DNA of 64,000 nt from Paracoccaceae bacterium (GTDB taxonomy: Bacteria; Pseudomonadota; Alphaproteobacteria; Rhodobacterales; Rhodobacteraceae): NCBI GenBank assembly GCA_016124615.1, contig WGNF01000011.1, positions 124,001-188,000 on the forward strand, given 5' to 3'. The position numbers and the translations under genes are program-made. Positions within the stretch are counted from its first letter, which is position 1. Every line of letters begins with the position of its first letter. Shown piece after piece: positions 23,873-34,187 of this stretch. Under the pieces are notes generated by a model. It had not been told where the DNA came from. It made no database searches and worked only from the letters and a program-made list of their open reading frames with translations.

Positions 23873-26596
23873 ATGCTGGACAAGGCGAATGTATCGGACG
23901 GCGATCGCGGACGCGCGCTGACCCTGAGCACGGTCGCGTTTACGGCCTGTTTTGCGGTCTGGACGATCTTCTCGATCATCGGGGTCGCCATAAAGGCTGA
24001 ACTTGGCCTGAACGAATTCGAATTCGGGCTGCTGGTCGCAACGCCGGTGCTGACCGGCTCGCTGACGCGGCTGTTTCTGGGCGTGCTGACCGAGAAATAC
24101 GGCGGCCGCCTCGTGTTCGGCAGCCAGATGCTGCTGACGGCGGCGGCGACCTGGATGCTGACCTGGGCCTCGAGCTACACCATGTATCTGGTCGCGGCGC
24201 TCGGCATCGGCCTTGCGGGCGGCTCTTTCATCATCGGCATCGCCTATGTGTCGCGCTGGTATGGCGCGGGCAAGCAGGGCACCGCCCTTGGCATCTTTGG
24301 CGCGGGCAACGTCGGCGCGGCGGTCACGACCTTTGTCGCGCCTTTCGTGATGGTCGCCTACGGCTGGCACGGGGTCGCGCATATCTGGGCGACGGCGCTG
24401 GCCGTGATGGCGGTCCTGTTCTTCCTGTTCGCCAAGGACGATCCCGAACTGGTCGCGCGGCGCAAAAGCGGCCAGCGCGCACCGACGCTGGCCGAGCAAT
24501 TCGCCCCGCTGAAGAACCTGCAAGTCTGGCGGTTCGCGCTTTACTACTTCTTCGTCTTCGGCGGCTTCGTGGCGATCGCGCTCTGGACGCCGCATTACCT
24601 CGTCAACGTCTATCACGTCGATATCCGCACGGCGGGCATGGCGGCGGCGGCGTTCGGGTTGTCGGCCTCGCTGTTCCGCGCCTATGGCGGGCATCTGTCG
24701 GATCGGTTCGGCGCGCGGGCGGTGATGTACTGGAGCCTCGGCTTTTCCGCGCTCCTGCTGTTCATGCTGTCCTATCCGGCCACCGACTATGTGATCCAAG
24801 GCAAGAACGGCCCCATCGCCTTTTCGACGCAGATGGATTTCGTGCCCTTCGTCATCACGCTCTTCGCGCTCGGCTTCTTCATGAGCCTCGGCAAGGCGGC
24901 GGTGTTCAAGCATATCCCGGTCTATTATCCCAACAACGTCGGCGCGGTCGGCGGGCTGGTCGGCATGATCGGCGGGCTTGGCGGCTTCGTTCTGCCGATC
25001 CTGTTCGGCGCCGCGCTTGATCTGACCGGCATCTACACCACCAGCTTTGCGTTGCTGTTCCTCGTGGTCGCGGTATCGCTGACCTGGATGCACATGGCGA
25101 TCCGGCACATGGAACGGGCGGCCTATGGCACGATCCTCGACCAGTTGCCGGAACTGCCGGAAATGCAGGGGGTGGCCCGGCCTGCAGGCACGCACGCCGC
25201 GCATATGCTGGAAGAATGGAAGCCCGAAGACGCGACCTTCTGGGAGGCGAAGGGCCGCCGCATCGCGCGCCGCAACCTGTGGATCTCGATCCCCGCGCTG
25301 CTGCTGGCGTTCTGCGTGTGGATGGTGTGGTCGGTCGTGGTGGCACGCCTGCCCGCCATCGGATTTGCCTTCACGCCGGGGCAGTTGTTCTGGCTGGCGG
25401 CGCTGCCGGGGCTTTCCGGCGCAACCTTCCGCATCTTTTACAGCTTCATGGTGCCGATCTTCGGCGGTCGACTGTGGACCACGCTGTCCACCGCGTCGCT
25501 GCTGGTCCCGGCGATGGGGATCGGCTATGCGGTGCAGAACCCCCAGACGCCCTATCTGATCTTCCTCGCCCTCGCGCTCTTGTGCGGCTTTGGCGGCGGC
25601 AACTTCGCCTCGTCGATGGCCAACATCGCCTTTTTCTACCCGAAGGCGGAAAAGGGCAACGCGCTGGCGCTGAATGCGGGCTTAGGCAACCTCGGCGTGT
25701 CGGTCATGCAGTTTCTGGTGCCGATCGTCATCACCTCTGGCGTGTTCGGCGTCATGGGCGGCGATGCGCAGGTGATGTCCAAGGGTGGCCAGCTCTGGAT
25801 GCAGAACGCGGGCTTTGTCTGGGTGCCATTCATCATCGCCTCGACCATAGCAGCCTGGCTGGGGATGAATGACATCGCCGACGCCAAGGCGAGCTTTGCC
25901 GAACAGGCGATCATCTTTTCGCGCAAGCACAACTGGATCATGTGCATCCTTTATACCGGCACCTTCGGCAGCTTCATCGGCTATTCGGCGGGCTTTCCGC
26001 TGCTGGCCAAGATGATGTTCCCCGACGTGAACTCGCTGCAACTGGTGTTCCTCGGGCCGCTGGTCGGCGCGCTTAGTCGCGCCGGAACCGGCTGGGTGTC
26101 AGACCGTTTCGGCGGCGGGCGGGTGACGTTCTGGACCTTCATCGGCATGATCGCGGCGGTGTTCGGGGTGATCTTCTTCCTTGGCGTCAAGGATCAGCCG
26201 GGCGCCTTCATGGGCTTCTTCACAGCCTTCATGGCGCTGTTCTTCCTGACCGGTATCGGCAACGCCTCGACCTTCCAGATGATCCCGGCGATCATGGGCC
26301 GCGAGGTGCCGCGCCTGATGCCGGGGCTGAAGGGCGACGATCTGCGCAAGCAGGCCGACCGCGAAAGCGCCGCCATCATCGCCTTCACCTCGGCCATCGC
26401 GGCCTATGGCGCGTTCTTCATCCCCAAGGCCTACGGCAGTTCCATCGCCATCACCGGCGGACCGGCGGCGGCGCTGTGGGGGTTTCTGGCGTTCTACGTC
26501 CTCTGCGCAGTGCTGACCTGGGCCTATTACACCCGGCGCGGCGGCCTTCTTTACACCGCCGAACGGCGCACGCCCGCCGCCGCCCTCAAAGCTTGA
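23873..26596 (+). CDS. narK: NarK1-NarK2 fused nitrate/nitrite transporter
   Basis: The 907-residue inner-membrane protein consists of two major-facilitator units of about 12 helices each. The first has RLVFGSQMLLTAAATWML and GIAYVSRWYGAGKQGTALGI; the second begins near residue 470 after the loop with HMLEEWKPEDATFWEAKG and includes CGFGGGNFASSMANIAFFYP. In Paracoccus the NarK1 half is a nitrate/proton symporter and the NarK2 half a nitrate/nitrite antiporter. ATG 23873 is chosen among three near ATGs because GGAG lies 7 bases before it. narG follows after 17 bases. Confidence 0.92.
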   Translation: MLDKANVSDGDRGRALTLSTVAFTACFAVWTIFSIIGVAIKAELGLNEFEFGLLVATPVLTGSLTRLFLGVLTEKYGGRLVFGSQMLLTAAATWMLTWASSYTMYLVAALGIGLAGGSFIIGIAYVSRWYGAGKQGTALGIFGAGNVGAAVTTFVAPFVMVAYGWHGVAHIWATALAVMAVLFFLFAKDDPELVARRKSGQRAPTLAEQFAPLKNLQVWRFALYYFFVFGGFVAIALWTPHYLVNVYHVDIRTAGMAAAAFGLSASLFRAYGGHLSDRFGARAVMYWSLGFSALLLFMLSYPATDYVIQGKNGPIAFSTQMDFVPFVITLFALGFFMSLGKAAVFKHIPVYYPNNVGAVGGLVGMIGGLGGFVLPILFGAALDLTGIYTTSFALLFLVVAVSLTWMHMAIRHMERAAYGTILDQLPELPEMQGVARPAGTHAAHMLEEWKPEDATFWEAKGRRIARRNLWISIPALLLAFCVWMVWSVVVARLPAIGFAFTPGQLFWLAALPGLSGATFRIFYSFMVPIFGGRLWTTLSTASLLVPAMGIGYAVQNPQTPYLIFLALALLCGFGGGNFASSMANIAFFYPKAEKGNALALNAGLGNLGVSVMQFLVPIVITSGVFGVMGGDAQVMSKGGQLWMQNAGFVWVPFIIASTIAAWLGMNDIADAKASFAEQAIIFSRKHNWIMCILYTGTFGSFIGYSAGFPLLAKMMFPDVNSLQLVFLGPLVGALSRAGTGWVSDRFGGGRVTFWTFIGMIAAVFGVIFFLGVKDQPGAFMGFFTAFMALFFLTGIGNASTFQMIPAIMGREVPRLMPGLKGDDLRKQADRESAAIIAFTSAIAAYGAFFIPKAYGSSIAITGGPAAALWGFLAFYVLCAVLTWAYYTRRGGLLYTAERRTPAAALKA

Positions 26597-26613
26597 CCTG
26601 AAAGGAGAGCAAG

Positions 26614-29600
26614 ATGAGCCATCTTCTCGACCGTCTGAACTTCTTCAAATCCACCCGCAAGGATACCTTTGCTGGGGGCCACGGTCAGACCACCATCGAA
26701 AGCCGCGAATGGGAGGAAACCTACCGCAACCGCTGGCGGCACGACAAGATCGTACGGTCCACCCACGGGGTGAACTGCACCGGGTCGTGTTCGTGGAAGA
26801 TCTACGTCAAATCCGGCATCGTGACGTGGGAGACGCAGCAGACCGACTATCCCCGCACCCGGCCCGACATGCCCAACCACGAACCGCGGGGCTGCGCGCG
26901 GGGGGCGAGCTATAGCTGGTATCTTTACTCGGCCAACCGGGTAAAGACACCGCTGATCCGCGGCCGCCTGATGAAGCTGTGGCGCGAGGCGCGGGCGACG
27001 ATGAGCCCGGTCGCGGCATGGGCCGCAATCCAGTCCGACCCGGCGAAACGCGCCAGCTACACCAAGACCCGCGGCAAGGGTGGCTTTGTGCGCGCCTCGT
27101 GGGACGAGGTGACAGAGATGGTGGCGGCGGCGAATGCCTATACCACCAAGACCTATGGGCCGGATCGGGTCTTTGGCTTCTCGCCGATCCCGGCGATGTC
27201 GATGGTGTCTTATGCGGCGGGCTCGCGTTACCTCAGCCTGCTGGGCGGCACGTGCATGTCGTTCTACGACTGGTATTGCGACCTGCCGCCCGCCAGCCCG
27301 CAGACATGGGGCGAACAGACCGACGTGCCGGAATCGGCGGATTGGTATAACGCGGGCTTCCTGATCCTCTGGGGATCGAACGTGCCGCAGACGCGCACGC
27401 CGGACGCACATTTTTATACCGAGGCGCGTTATCGCGGCACCAAATCCGCTGTGGTCAGCCCGGATTATTCCGAAGCGGCCAAGTTCGGTGATATCTGGCT
27501 GAACCCACAGGCGGGCACCGATGCGGCGCTGGCGATGGCCTTTGGCCACGTCATCCTGCGCGAATACCACCTTGACCGGCAGGTGCCCTATTTCGAGGAT
27601 TACACCCGCAAATACGCCGACTTCCCCCTGCTGGTGAAGCTGGAGGAAAAGGACGGCCGCCATGTGCCGGGCCGGATGCTGCGCGCCGCCGATTTCACCG
27701 ATGCCTTGGGCGAGGCGAACAACCCCGACTGGAAAACCGTGGGCATCGACACCAAGACCGGCAAGGTCGTGGTGCCCAACGGCTCCATCGGGTTCCGCTG
27801 GGGGCAGGACGGGCTGTGGAACCTTGAGGAAAAGGCCGCTGGCGCCGAGATCGTCCTCAAGACCACGCTGATCCTTGATGAGGACCGCGACGATGTGGTC
27901 GGCGTCGATTTCCCCTATTTCGGCGGCGAGGCGAGCGAACATTTCGTTGCCGACAATCGCGGCGCGGTGCTAACGCGCGAAATTCCGGTCAAGCGGATGA
28001 TGCTGAAGGATGGCGAGGCGCTGGTAACGACGGTGTTCGACCTGTTCTGCGCCAACTACAGCCTCGACCGGGGTCTGGGCGGCGCCAATGTCGCGACCTC
28101 GTTCGATGCCGATGTGCCCTTTACCCCCGCCTGGGCGGAAAAGATCACCGGCGTGCCGCGCGACCGCATCATCGCGGTGGCGCGCGAATTCGCCACCAAT
28201 GCGGAAAAGACCAACGGCAAGTCGATGGTCATCCTCGGGGCGGGAATCAACCACTGGTATCACATGGACATGGCCTATCGCGGCATCATCAACATGCTGG
28301 TGATGTGCGGCTGCGTGGGTCAGCCGGGCGGCGGCTGGTCGCATTATGTGGGGCAGGAAAAGCTGCGCCCGCAGACTGGCTGGACGGCGCTTGCCTTCGC
28401 GCTGGACTGGGCGCGCCCGCCGCGCCAGATGAACGCGACCAGCGCATGGTATGCCCACACCGACCAGTGGCGGTACGAGACGGTATCGGCGGCAGAGATC
28501 CTGTCACCCACCGCACCCGCCGGTAACTGGGCCGACCGCAGCCTGATCGACTACAACATTCAGGCCGAACGGATGGGGTGGCTGCCCTCTGCGCCACAGT
28601 TGAAGCAGAACCCGCTGGAGGTGGGCCGCGCAGCCAAGGCGGCGGGCAAGACGGCGGCGGAGCATGTGGCGGCGGGGCTGAAATCCGGCGCGCTGGAAAT
28701 GTCGTGCGAAGACCCCGATGCGCCGGAAAACTGGCCGCGCAACCTGTTTGTCTGGCGGTCGAACCTCTTGGGGTCGTCGGGCAAGGGGCACGAATATTTC
28801 CTGCGCCACCTGCTGGGCACCGACCACGGCGTGCAGGGCAAGGACTTGGGCGAGGAGGGTCGCCGCAAACCGCTGGAGGCCAAATGGCACGACGCGGCGC
28901 CTGAGGGAAAGCTGGACCTGCTGGTGACGCTCGACTTCCGCATGTCGACCACCTGCGTCTATTCCGACATCGTGCTGCCAACCGCGAGCTGGTACGAGAA
29001 GGACGATCTGAACACCAGCGACATGCACCCGTTCATCCACCCGCTGCAAGCGGCGGTGGACCCGGCCTATGAGAGCAAGACCGACTGGGAAATCTTCAAG
29101 CTGATCGCCAAACGGTTTTCCGACATCGCGCCTGAGGTTCTGGGCGTGGAAACCGATGTGGTGGCCCTGCCCCTGCAGCACGACACCCCCGGCGAATTGG
29201 CGCAATCGGTGGTCGCCGACTGGAAGGCGGGCGAGTGTGACCTGATCCCCGGCAAGACCGCGCCGAATTACATCGCGATTGAGCGGGATTATCCCAATCT
29301 GGGCCGCAAGTTCGTCTCGATGGGTCCGCTGATGGACAAGATCGGCAATGGCGGCAAGGGCATCGCCTGGGACACCAAGGAGGAGGTGCATCACCTTCAG
29401 GCCTTGAACGGTCAGGTGACGGACGAGGGTATCACAAAGGGCCTCGCCCGGCTCAACACCGCGATTGATGCGGCCGAGATGATCCTGATGCTGGCGCCGG
29501 AAACCAATGGCGAGGTTGCGGCCAAGGCCTGGGGCGCGCTGGAAAAGATCACCGGGCGCGAGCATCGCCATCTGGCGGCGGCGAAACAGGATGAAAAGAT

Positions 29601-30348
29601 CCGCTTTCGCGATATCGCCGCGCAACCGCGCAAGATCATCAGTTCGCCCACATGGTCGGGCATCGAAAGCGAGGAGGTCACCTATAACGCGGGCTATACC
29701 AACGTGCATGAACTGATCCCGTGGCGCACGCTGTCGGGGCGCCAGCAGTTGTATCAGGACCACGAATGGATGCGCGCCTTTGGCGAAGGCTTCGTCACAT
29801 GGCGCCCGCCGGTGGATCTGAAAACCACCGCGCCGACGGCGGCAAAGGCGGGCAATTCAAAAACCGTCGTGCTGAACTTCATCACGCCGCACCAGAAATG
29901 GGGCATCCACTCGACCTATTCCGACAACCTTCTGATGTTGACGCTCAATCGCGGCGGCCCGGTGGTGTGGATTTCCGAGGTGGACGCGGCAAAGGCGGGC
30001 CTTGTCGATAACGATTGGGTCGAGGTCTTCAACGCGAATGGCGTGCTGACTGCGCGCGCCGTGGTCAGCCAGCGCATCAAGGAGGGAACGCTCTTCATGT
30101 ATCACGCGCAGGAAAAGATCGTGAATACCCCCGGCAGCCAGATCACCGGCAAGCGCGGCGGCATCCACAACTCGGTCACCCGCACGATCCTGAAACCCAC
30201 GCACATGATCGGCGGCTACGCGCAGCTCAGCTACGGCTTCAACTACTACGGCACGGTCGGGTCGAACCGCGATGAATTCGTGATCGTGCGCAAGATGGAC
30301 ACGGTGGACTGGCTGGACCGGCCCGCCAAAGTGGAGGCAGCAGAATGA
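26614..30348 (+). CDS. narG: Respiratory nitrate reductase alpha subunit NarG
   Basis: The 1,244-residue cytoplasmic catalytic subunit carries the His/Cys FS0 cluster site (STHGVNCTGSCSWKIYVK, then GCARGASYSW) and the molybdenum-ligand region with Asp in LGGTCMSFYDWYCDLPPASP. Length matches the family. It reduces nitrate to nitrite at a bis-MGD molybdenum centre with electrons from quinol via NarI and NarH. AAGGAGAG precedes the start. Its stop overlaps the narH start by 4 bases. No Tat signal is seen, as expected for membrane-bound Nar facing the cytoplasm. Confidence 0.96.
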   Translation: MSHLLDRLNFFKSTRKDTFAGGHGQTTIESREWEETYRNRWRHDKIVRSTHGVNCTGSCSWKIYVKSGIVTWETQQTDYPRTRPDMPNHEPRGCARGASYSWYLYSANRVKTPLIRGRLMKLWREARATMSPVAAWAAIQSDPAKRASYTKTRGKGGFVRASWDEVTEMVAAANAYTTKTYGPDRVFGFSPIPAMSMVSYAAGSRYLSLLGGTCMSFYDWYCDLPPASPQTWGEQTDVPESADWYNAGFLILWGSNVPQTRTPDAHFYTEARYRGTKSAVVSPDYSEAAKFGDIWLNPQAGTDAALAMAFGHVILREYHLDRQVPYFEDYTRKYADFPLLVKLEEKDGRHVPGRMLRAADFTDALGEANNPDWKTVGIDTKTGKVVVPNGSIGFRWGQDGLWNLEEKAAGAEIVLKTTLILDEDRDDVVGVDFPYFGGEASEHFVADNRGAVLTREIPVKRMMLKDGEALVTTVFDLFCANYSLDRGLGGANVATSFDADVPFTPAWAEKITGVPRDRIIAVAREFATNAEKTNGKSMVILGAGINHWYHMDMAYRGIINMLVMCGCVGQPGGGWSHYVGQEKLRPQTGWTALAFALDWARPPRQMNATSAWYAHTDQWRYETVSAAEILSPTAPAGNWADRSLIDYNIQAERMGWLPSAPQLKQNPLEVGRAAKAAGKTAAEHVAAGLKSGALEMSCEDPDAPENWPRNLFVWRSNLLGSSGKGHEYFLRHLLGTDHGVQGKDLGEEGRRKPLEAKWHDAAPEGKLDLLVTLDFRMSTTCVYSDIVLPTASWYEKDDLNTSDMHPFIHPLQAAVDPAYESKTDWEIFKLIAKRFSDIAPEVLGVETDVVALPLQHDTPGELAQSVVADWKAGECDLIPGKTAPNYIAIERDYPNLGRKFVSMGPLMDKIGNGGKGIAWDTKEEVHHLQALNGQVTDEGITKGLARLNTAIDAAEMILMLAPETNGEVAAKAWGALEKITGREHRHLAAAKQDEKIRFRDIAAQPRKIISSPTWSGIESEEVTYNAGYTNVHELIPWRTLSGRQQLYQDHEWMRAFGEGFVTWRPPVDLKTTAPTAAKAGNSKTVVLNFITPHQKWGIHSTYSDNLLMLTLNRGGPVVWISEVDAAKAGLVDNDWVEVFNANGVLTARAVVSQRIKEGTLFMYHAQEKIVNTPGSQITGKRGGIHNSVTRTILKPTHMIGGYAQLSYGFNYYGTVGSNRDEFVIVRKMDTVDWLDRPAKVEAAE

Positions 30349-31865
30349 AAGTCCGCGCACAAATCGGCATGGTGCTGAACCTCGACAAATGTATCGGGTG
30401 CCACACCTGTTCGGTCACCTGCAAGAACGTCTGGACCAGCCGCGATGGCGTTGAATACGCGTGGTTCAATAACGTCGAGACCAAACCCGGCATCGGCTAT
30501 CCCAAGGATTGGGAGAACCAGAAACGCTGGAACGGCGGCTGGGAACGCACCAAAGCGGGCAAGATCCGCCCCAAACAGGGGGCCAAGTGGCGCATCCTCG
30601 CCAATATCTTCGGCAACCCGAACCTGCCCGAGATCGACGACTACTACGAGCCGTTCGATTTCGACTACGACCATCTGAAATCCGCCCCCGAGATGGAGGC
30701 GTTTCCCACCGCGCGGCCCCGATCCAAAATCTCGGGCGAGCGGATGGAAAAGATCGAATGGGGTCCGAACTGGGAAGAAATCCTTGGCGGCGAATTCGCC
30801 AAACGGTCAAAGGATTACAACTTCGAGGGCATCCAGAAGGAAATGTACGGGCAGTATGAACAGACGTTCATGATGTATCTGCCGCGCCTGTGCGAACACT
30901 GCCTGAACCCCGCCTGCGTGTCGGCCTGCCCCTCTGGCGCGATCTACAAGCGCGAGGAAGACGGCGTGGTGCTGATCGATCAGGAGAAATGCCGCGGCTG
31001 GCGCATGTGCGTCTCGGCCTGCCCCTACAAGAAGGTCTATTACAACTGGTCCACCGGCAAATCGGAAAAATGCACCCTGTGCTATCCGCGACTGGAATCA
31101 GGCCTGCCCACGGTCTGTTCGGAAACCTGCGTGGGGCGCATCCGCTATATCGGCGTGATGCTGTATGACGCCGACAAGATCGCGGAGGCCGCCTCGGTCG
31201 AGGCGGACAAAGACCTGTATGACGCCCAGCTTGACGTGTTCCTCGACCCGAACGACCCGGCGGTGATTGCCGCCGCGCGGGCAGAGGGCGTGCCGGAAGA
31301 CTGGATCGAGGGCGCGCGCAATTCTCCGATCTGGAAGATGGCGATGGAGTGGAAGATCGCCTTTCCGCTGCACCCCGAATACCGCACCTTGCCGATGGTC
31401 TGGTATATCCCGCCGCTGTCCCCGATTCAGAACGCCGCCGAGGCGGGGATGATCGGCGCCGAAGACGGGATGCCGGATGTCAAATCCCTGCGCATTCCGG
31501 TGCAATACCTCGCCAACCTGCTGACGGCGGGCGACGAGGCGCCGGTGGTTTCGGCGCTGGAACGGATGCTGGCGATGCGCGCCTATATGCGGTCGAAAAC
31601 CGTGGACGGCGTCATCAACCTTGGTGTCGCCAAGCGGGTCGGCCTGACCCCGCACCAGATCGACGAGATGTATCAACTGATGGCCATCGCCAATTACGAG
31701 GATCGCTTCGTCATCCCGACGACGCACCGCGAGGTGGTAGAGGACGCCTATGACCTGCGCTCTGGCTGCGGGTTCACCGATGGCAATGGCTGCTCGTCCG
31801 GCGTCAGCCCGGGCAAGCTGTTCGGCAGCCGCAAATTCGTGACACCGAAGGATGGTTGGCAATGA
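30345..31865 (+). CDS. narH: Respiratory nitrate reductase beta subunit NarH
   Basis: The 506-residue iron-sulfur subunit has four cysteine groups: CIGCHTCSVTC at residue 15, CEHCLNPACVSACP near 183, CRGWRMCVSACP near 216 (the Trp marks the 3Fe-4S site) and CTLCYPRLESGLPTVCSETC near 243. It carries electrons from NarI haem to NarG. It overlaps narG and narJ by 4 bases each, consistent with coupled translation. Confidence 0.96.
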   Translation: MKVRAQIGMVLNLDKCIGCHTCSVTCKNVWTSRDGVEYAWFNNVETKPGIGYPKDWENQKRWNGGWERTKAGKIRPKQGAKWRILANIFGNPNLPEIDDYYEPFDFDYDHLKSAPEMEAFPTARPRSKISGERMEKIEWGPNWEEILGGEFAKRSKDYNFEGIQKEMYGQYEQTFMMYLPRLCEHCLNPACVSACPSGAIYKREEDGVVLIDQEKCRGWRMCVSACPYKKVYYNWSTGKSEKCTLCYPRLESGLPTVCSETCVGRIRYIGVMLYDADKIAEAASVEADKDLYDAQLDVFLDPNDPAVIAAARAEGVPEDWIEGARNSPIWKMAMEWKIAFPLHPEYRTLPMVWYIPPLSPIQNAAEAGMIGAEDGMPDVKSLRIPVQYLANLLTAGDEAPVVSALERMLAMRAYMRSKTVDGVINLGVAKRVGLTPHQIDEMYQLMAIANYEDRFVIPTTHREVVEDAYDLRSGCGFTDGNGCSSGVSPGKLFGSRKFVTPKDGWQ

Positions 31866-32566
31866 TCCGCACGTTCAAGGCCCTGTCGGCGCTGCTGAGC
31901 TATCCCAGCGCTGATCTGCAACAGGCGATCCCGGAAATCCGCGATATCCTGGCTGGCGAGGCGGTGCTGCCGCCCGCCCATATCGCAGCGATGAAGCCGC
32001 TTTTGCGGCGTCTCGTGACGGGCGACCTCTTTGATCTGCAAGAGGCTTACGTTCTCTTGTACGACCGCTCGCGCACGCTGTCGCTGAACCTGTTCGAGCA
32101 TATCCACGGCGAAAGCCGCGACCGGGGCGGCGCGATGGTGGACCTGCTGGAAACCTATCGGGCGGGCGGCTTCGATCTGGTCGGGCCGGAACTGCCCGAT
32201 CATCTGCCGGTGCTGCTGGAATTCCTCGCGACCCAGCGGCTCGACACCGCGCGCGAGTATCTGGCCGAAGCGGGTCCGATCCTTGCGGTGCTGGCCGAAC
32301 GCCTGACGCGGCGCGAGACGCCCTATGCGGCAGTGCTCGCGGCGCTGGCCGATCTGGGCCGCAGCGAAGTGGCGTCGGATGTCGCGGCATCCTTGCTGGC
32401 CGAACCCGATGACAACCCCGAGGATCTGGCGACGCTGGATGCGGTCTGGGAGGAGGCGCAGGTGACCTTTGCGCCCGACCCGAACGCAGGCTGCCCGGTC
32501 TCGCGCGACATCCTCGCCCGGATGGACGCCCCACTCTCCCCGGCCCGCGCCGGGGCCGCTCAATAG
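31862..32566 (+). CDS. narJ: Nitrate reductase molybdenum cofactor assembly chaperone NarJ
   Basis: The 234-residue soluble helical protein matches the NarJ/TorD family (TFKALSALLSYPSADLQQAI; EHIHGESRDRGGAMVDLLET; LPDHLPVLLEFLATQ). It binds the NarG N-terminus while cofactor is inserted and is not part of the final enzyme. The ATG at 31862 overlaps the narH stop and is preferred over the upstream in-frame ATG. Confidence 0.93.
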   Translation: MIRTFKALSALLSYPSADLQQAIPEIRDILAGEAVLPPAHIAAMKPLLRRLVTGDLFDLQEAYVLLYDRSRTLSLNLFEHIHGESRDRGGAMVDLLETYRAGGFDLVGPELPDHLPVLLEFLATQRLDTAREYLAEAGPILAVLAERLTRRETPYAAVLAALADLGRSEVASDVAASLLAEPDDNPEDLATLDAVWEEAQVTFAPDPNAGCPVSRDILARMDAPLSPARAGAAQ

Positions 32567-32578
32567 CAGGAGGCCACA

Positions 32579-33277
32579 ATGCACGGCTTTATCTTCGGCA
32601 TCTATCCCTACATCGCGCTGAGCGTGCTGCTGATCGGGTCTGTCGCGCGCTATGAACGCGACCCGTTCACATGGAAATCCTCGTCGTCGCAGCTTTTGCG
32701 GCGCAAGCAGTTGATCCTTGGGTCGGTGCTGTTCCATGTCGGCGTGCTGACCATCTTTGTCGGCCACCTGTTCGGCCTGCTGACGCCGCTGCCGCTGATC
32801 GAGGCGCTGGGGATCAGCCACGAGGCGAAACAGATCCTCGCCGTGGTGGTGGGTGGCGTTGCGGGTGTGTTCGCCCTGCTCGGTGGCATCCTCCTGATCC
32901 ACCGGCGGCTGGCCGATCCGCGCATTCGTGCAACGTCGTCGGTGATGGACATCGTGATCCTGTCGCTATTGCTGCTGCAACTTTGCCTTGGGCTGCTGAC
33001 CATCATCATCTCGGTGCAGAACATCGACGGTGGCGAGATGGTGAAATTCATGCAGTGGGCGCAGGCGATCTTTACCTTCGACACGCGCGCGGCCGGCTAT
33101 ACCGCAGGCGCGCCGATCTTGTTCCAGATGCACATCTTCCTTGGGCTGACGATCTTCACGCTGTTTCCGTTCAGCCGACTGGTCCACATGCTCTCAGCCC
33201 CGATCCGCTACCTGTGGCGCCCCGGCTACCAGATCGTGCGCACCAAAAAACGCAACCTGAAACACCCGGCGGAGTGA
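32579..33277 (+). CDS. narI: Respiratory nitrate reductase gamma subunit NarI
   Basis: The 232-residue membrane protein has five hydrophobic helices and histidines for two b haems, including LFHVGVLTIFVGHLFGLL and FQMHIFLGLTIFTLFPFSRL followed by VHML. It oxidises quinol at the periplasmic side and feeds NarH. GGAGG lies 6 bases before the ATG. Confidence 0.94.
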   Translation: MHGFIFGIYPYIALSVLLIGSVARYERDPFTWKSSSSQLLRRKQLILGSVLFHVGVLTIFVGHLFGLLTPLPLIEALGISHEAKQILAVVVGGVAGVFALLGGILLIHRRLADPRIRATSSVMDIVILSLLLLQLCLGLLTIIISVQNIDGGEMVKFMQWAQAIFTFDTRAAGYTAGAPILFQMHIFLGLTIFTLFPFSRLVHMLSAPIRYLWRPGYQIVRTKKRNLKHPAE

Positions 33278-33282
33278 TCCCG

Positions 33283-34077
33283 ATGACACCATTGCTTTCC
33301 GATGTGACCGTGAATGGCGAGTCGATTTCGGCCGAGGCGATCGCCGCCGAAGCGCAAAACCACCCTGCGCCCAAATCGAAACCGGGGCTCGCCTGGACCG
33401 CCGCCGCGCGTGCGCTGGCGATCCGGGCGCTGCTGCTGCAAGAGGCGCGGCGGCGCGGGCTGGCCCCCGATCCGCAAGAGGTTGGCGCAGGTCGGGTAGA
33501 AACCCCTGACGAGGCGCTGATCCGGCAGGTGCTGGACGCAGCACTTGATCCGCCGCCCCCAACCGATGCCGATCTGCGGCGGGCCTACGAGGCGGCCCCG
33601 GACCGTTGGCGCGCGCCCACGCTCTACGAGGCGGCACATATCCTGTTGCCGGTCCGCCCCGGCGATGTCGATGGGCTGGCGGCGGCGCGCCTGCAGGCCG
33701 ATGCCCTGCTGGCCACGATCACCCGCAGCCCGCGCGCCTTCGACGGACTCGCCCGCGAGAACAGCGCCTGCCCGTCGCGCGATGCGGGGGGGCGGCTTGG
33801 CCAGTTGATCTCTGGCGACACCGTGCCGGAGTTCGAGGCGGCGCTGGATGCGCTGGTTGAGGGCGCGATTTGTGCCGCCCCGGTGCAAACGCGCTATGGT
33901 CTGCACATCATCCGGCTGGACGCGCGTGCGCCCGGTGCGGTGCTGCCGTTCGAGGCGGTCGCCCCGCGTATCCGCGAGATGCTGGAAAAGGCCGCCTGGG
34001 CCAGTGCCGCGCGCGACTTTGTCACCGGGTTGGCAGCCGGGGCCGAGGTGACGGGCATCACGTTGAAAGCCGCCTGA
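33283..34077 (+). CDS. Parvulin-type peptidyl-prolyl isomerase at the end of the nar operon
   Basis: The 264-residue protein has a helical N-terminal part and a rotamase domain at about 105-215 (AAHILLPVRPGDVDGLAAAR, FDGLARENSACPS, GGRLGQLISGDTVPEFEAAL, TRYGLHIIRLDAR). It resembles NifM-like PPIases. No signal peptide is seen, so it acts in the cytoplasm and may help NarG or NarH fold. It starts 5 bases after narI and is followed by a strong terminator, so it is the last gene of narKGHJI. Confidence 0.85.
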   Translation: MTPLLSDVTVNGESISAEAIAAEAQNHPAPKSKPGLAWTAAARALAIRALLLQEARRRGLAPDPQEVGAGRVETPDEALIRQVLDAALDPPPPTDADLRRAYEAAPDRWRAPTLYEAAHILLPVRPGDVDGLAAARLQADALLATITRSPRAFDGLARENSACPSRDAGGRLGQLISGDTVPEFEAALDALVEGAICAAPVQTRYGLHIIRLDARAPGAVLPFEAVAPRIREMLEKAAWASAARDFVTGLAAGAEVTGITLKAA

Positions 34078-34135
34078 GGGCGACCGGATCCGCGTTCGAC
34101 CCGGATGCAGGCGGTCCCGACATCCGGGATGACTA

Positions 34136-34169
34136 GGCCCCGACCAATCACTTGGTCGGGGCCCTTTTT
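34136..34169. terminator. Intrinsic terminator of the nar operon
   Basis: Perfect 12-base arms (GGCCCCGACCAA and complement) around the loop TCAC are followed by CTTTTTC. It lies 58 bases after the PPIase stop and separates the nar operon from the convergent NO-response genes. Confidence 0.92.
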
Positions 34170-34187
34170 CTGTGCCGTTGGCCCGTG

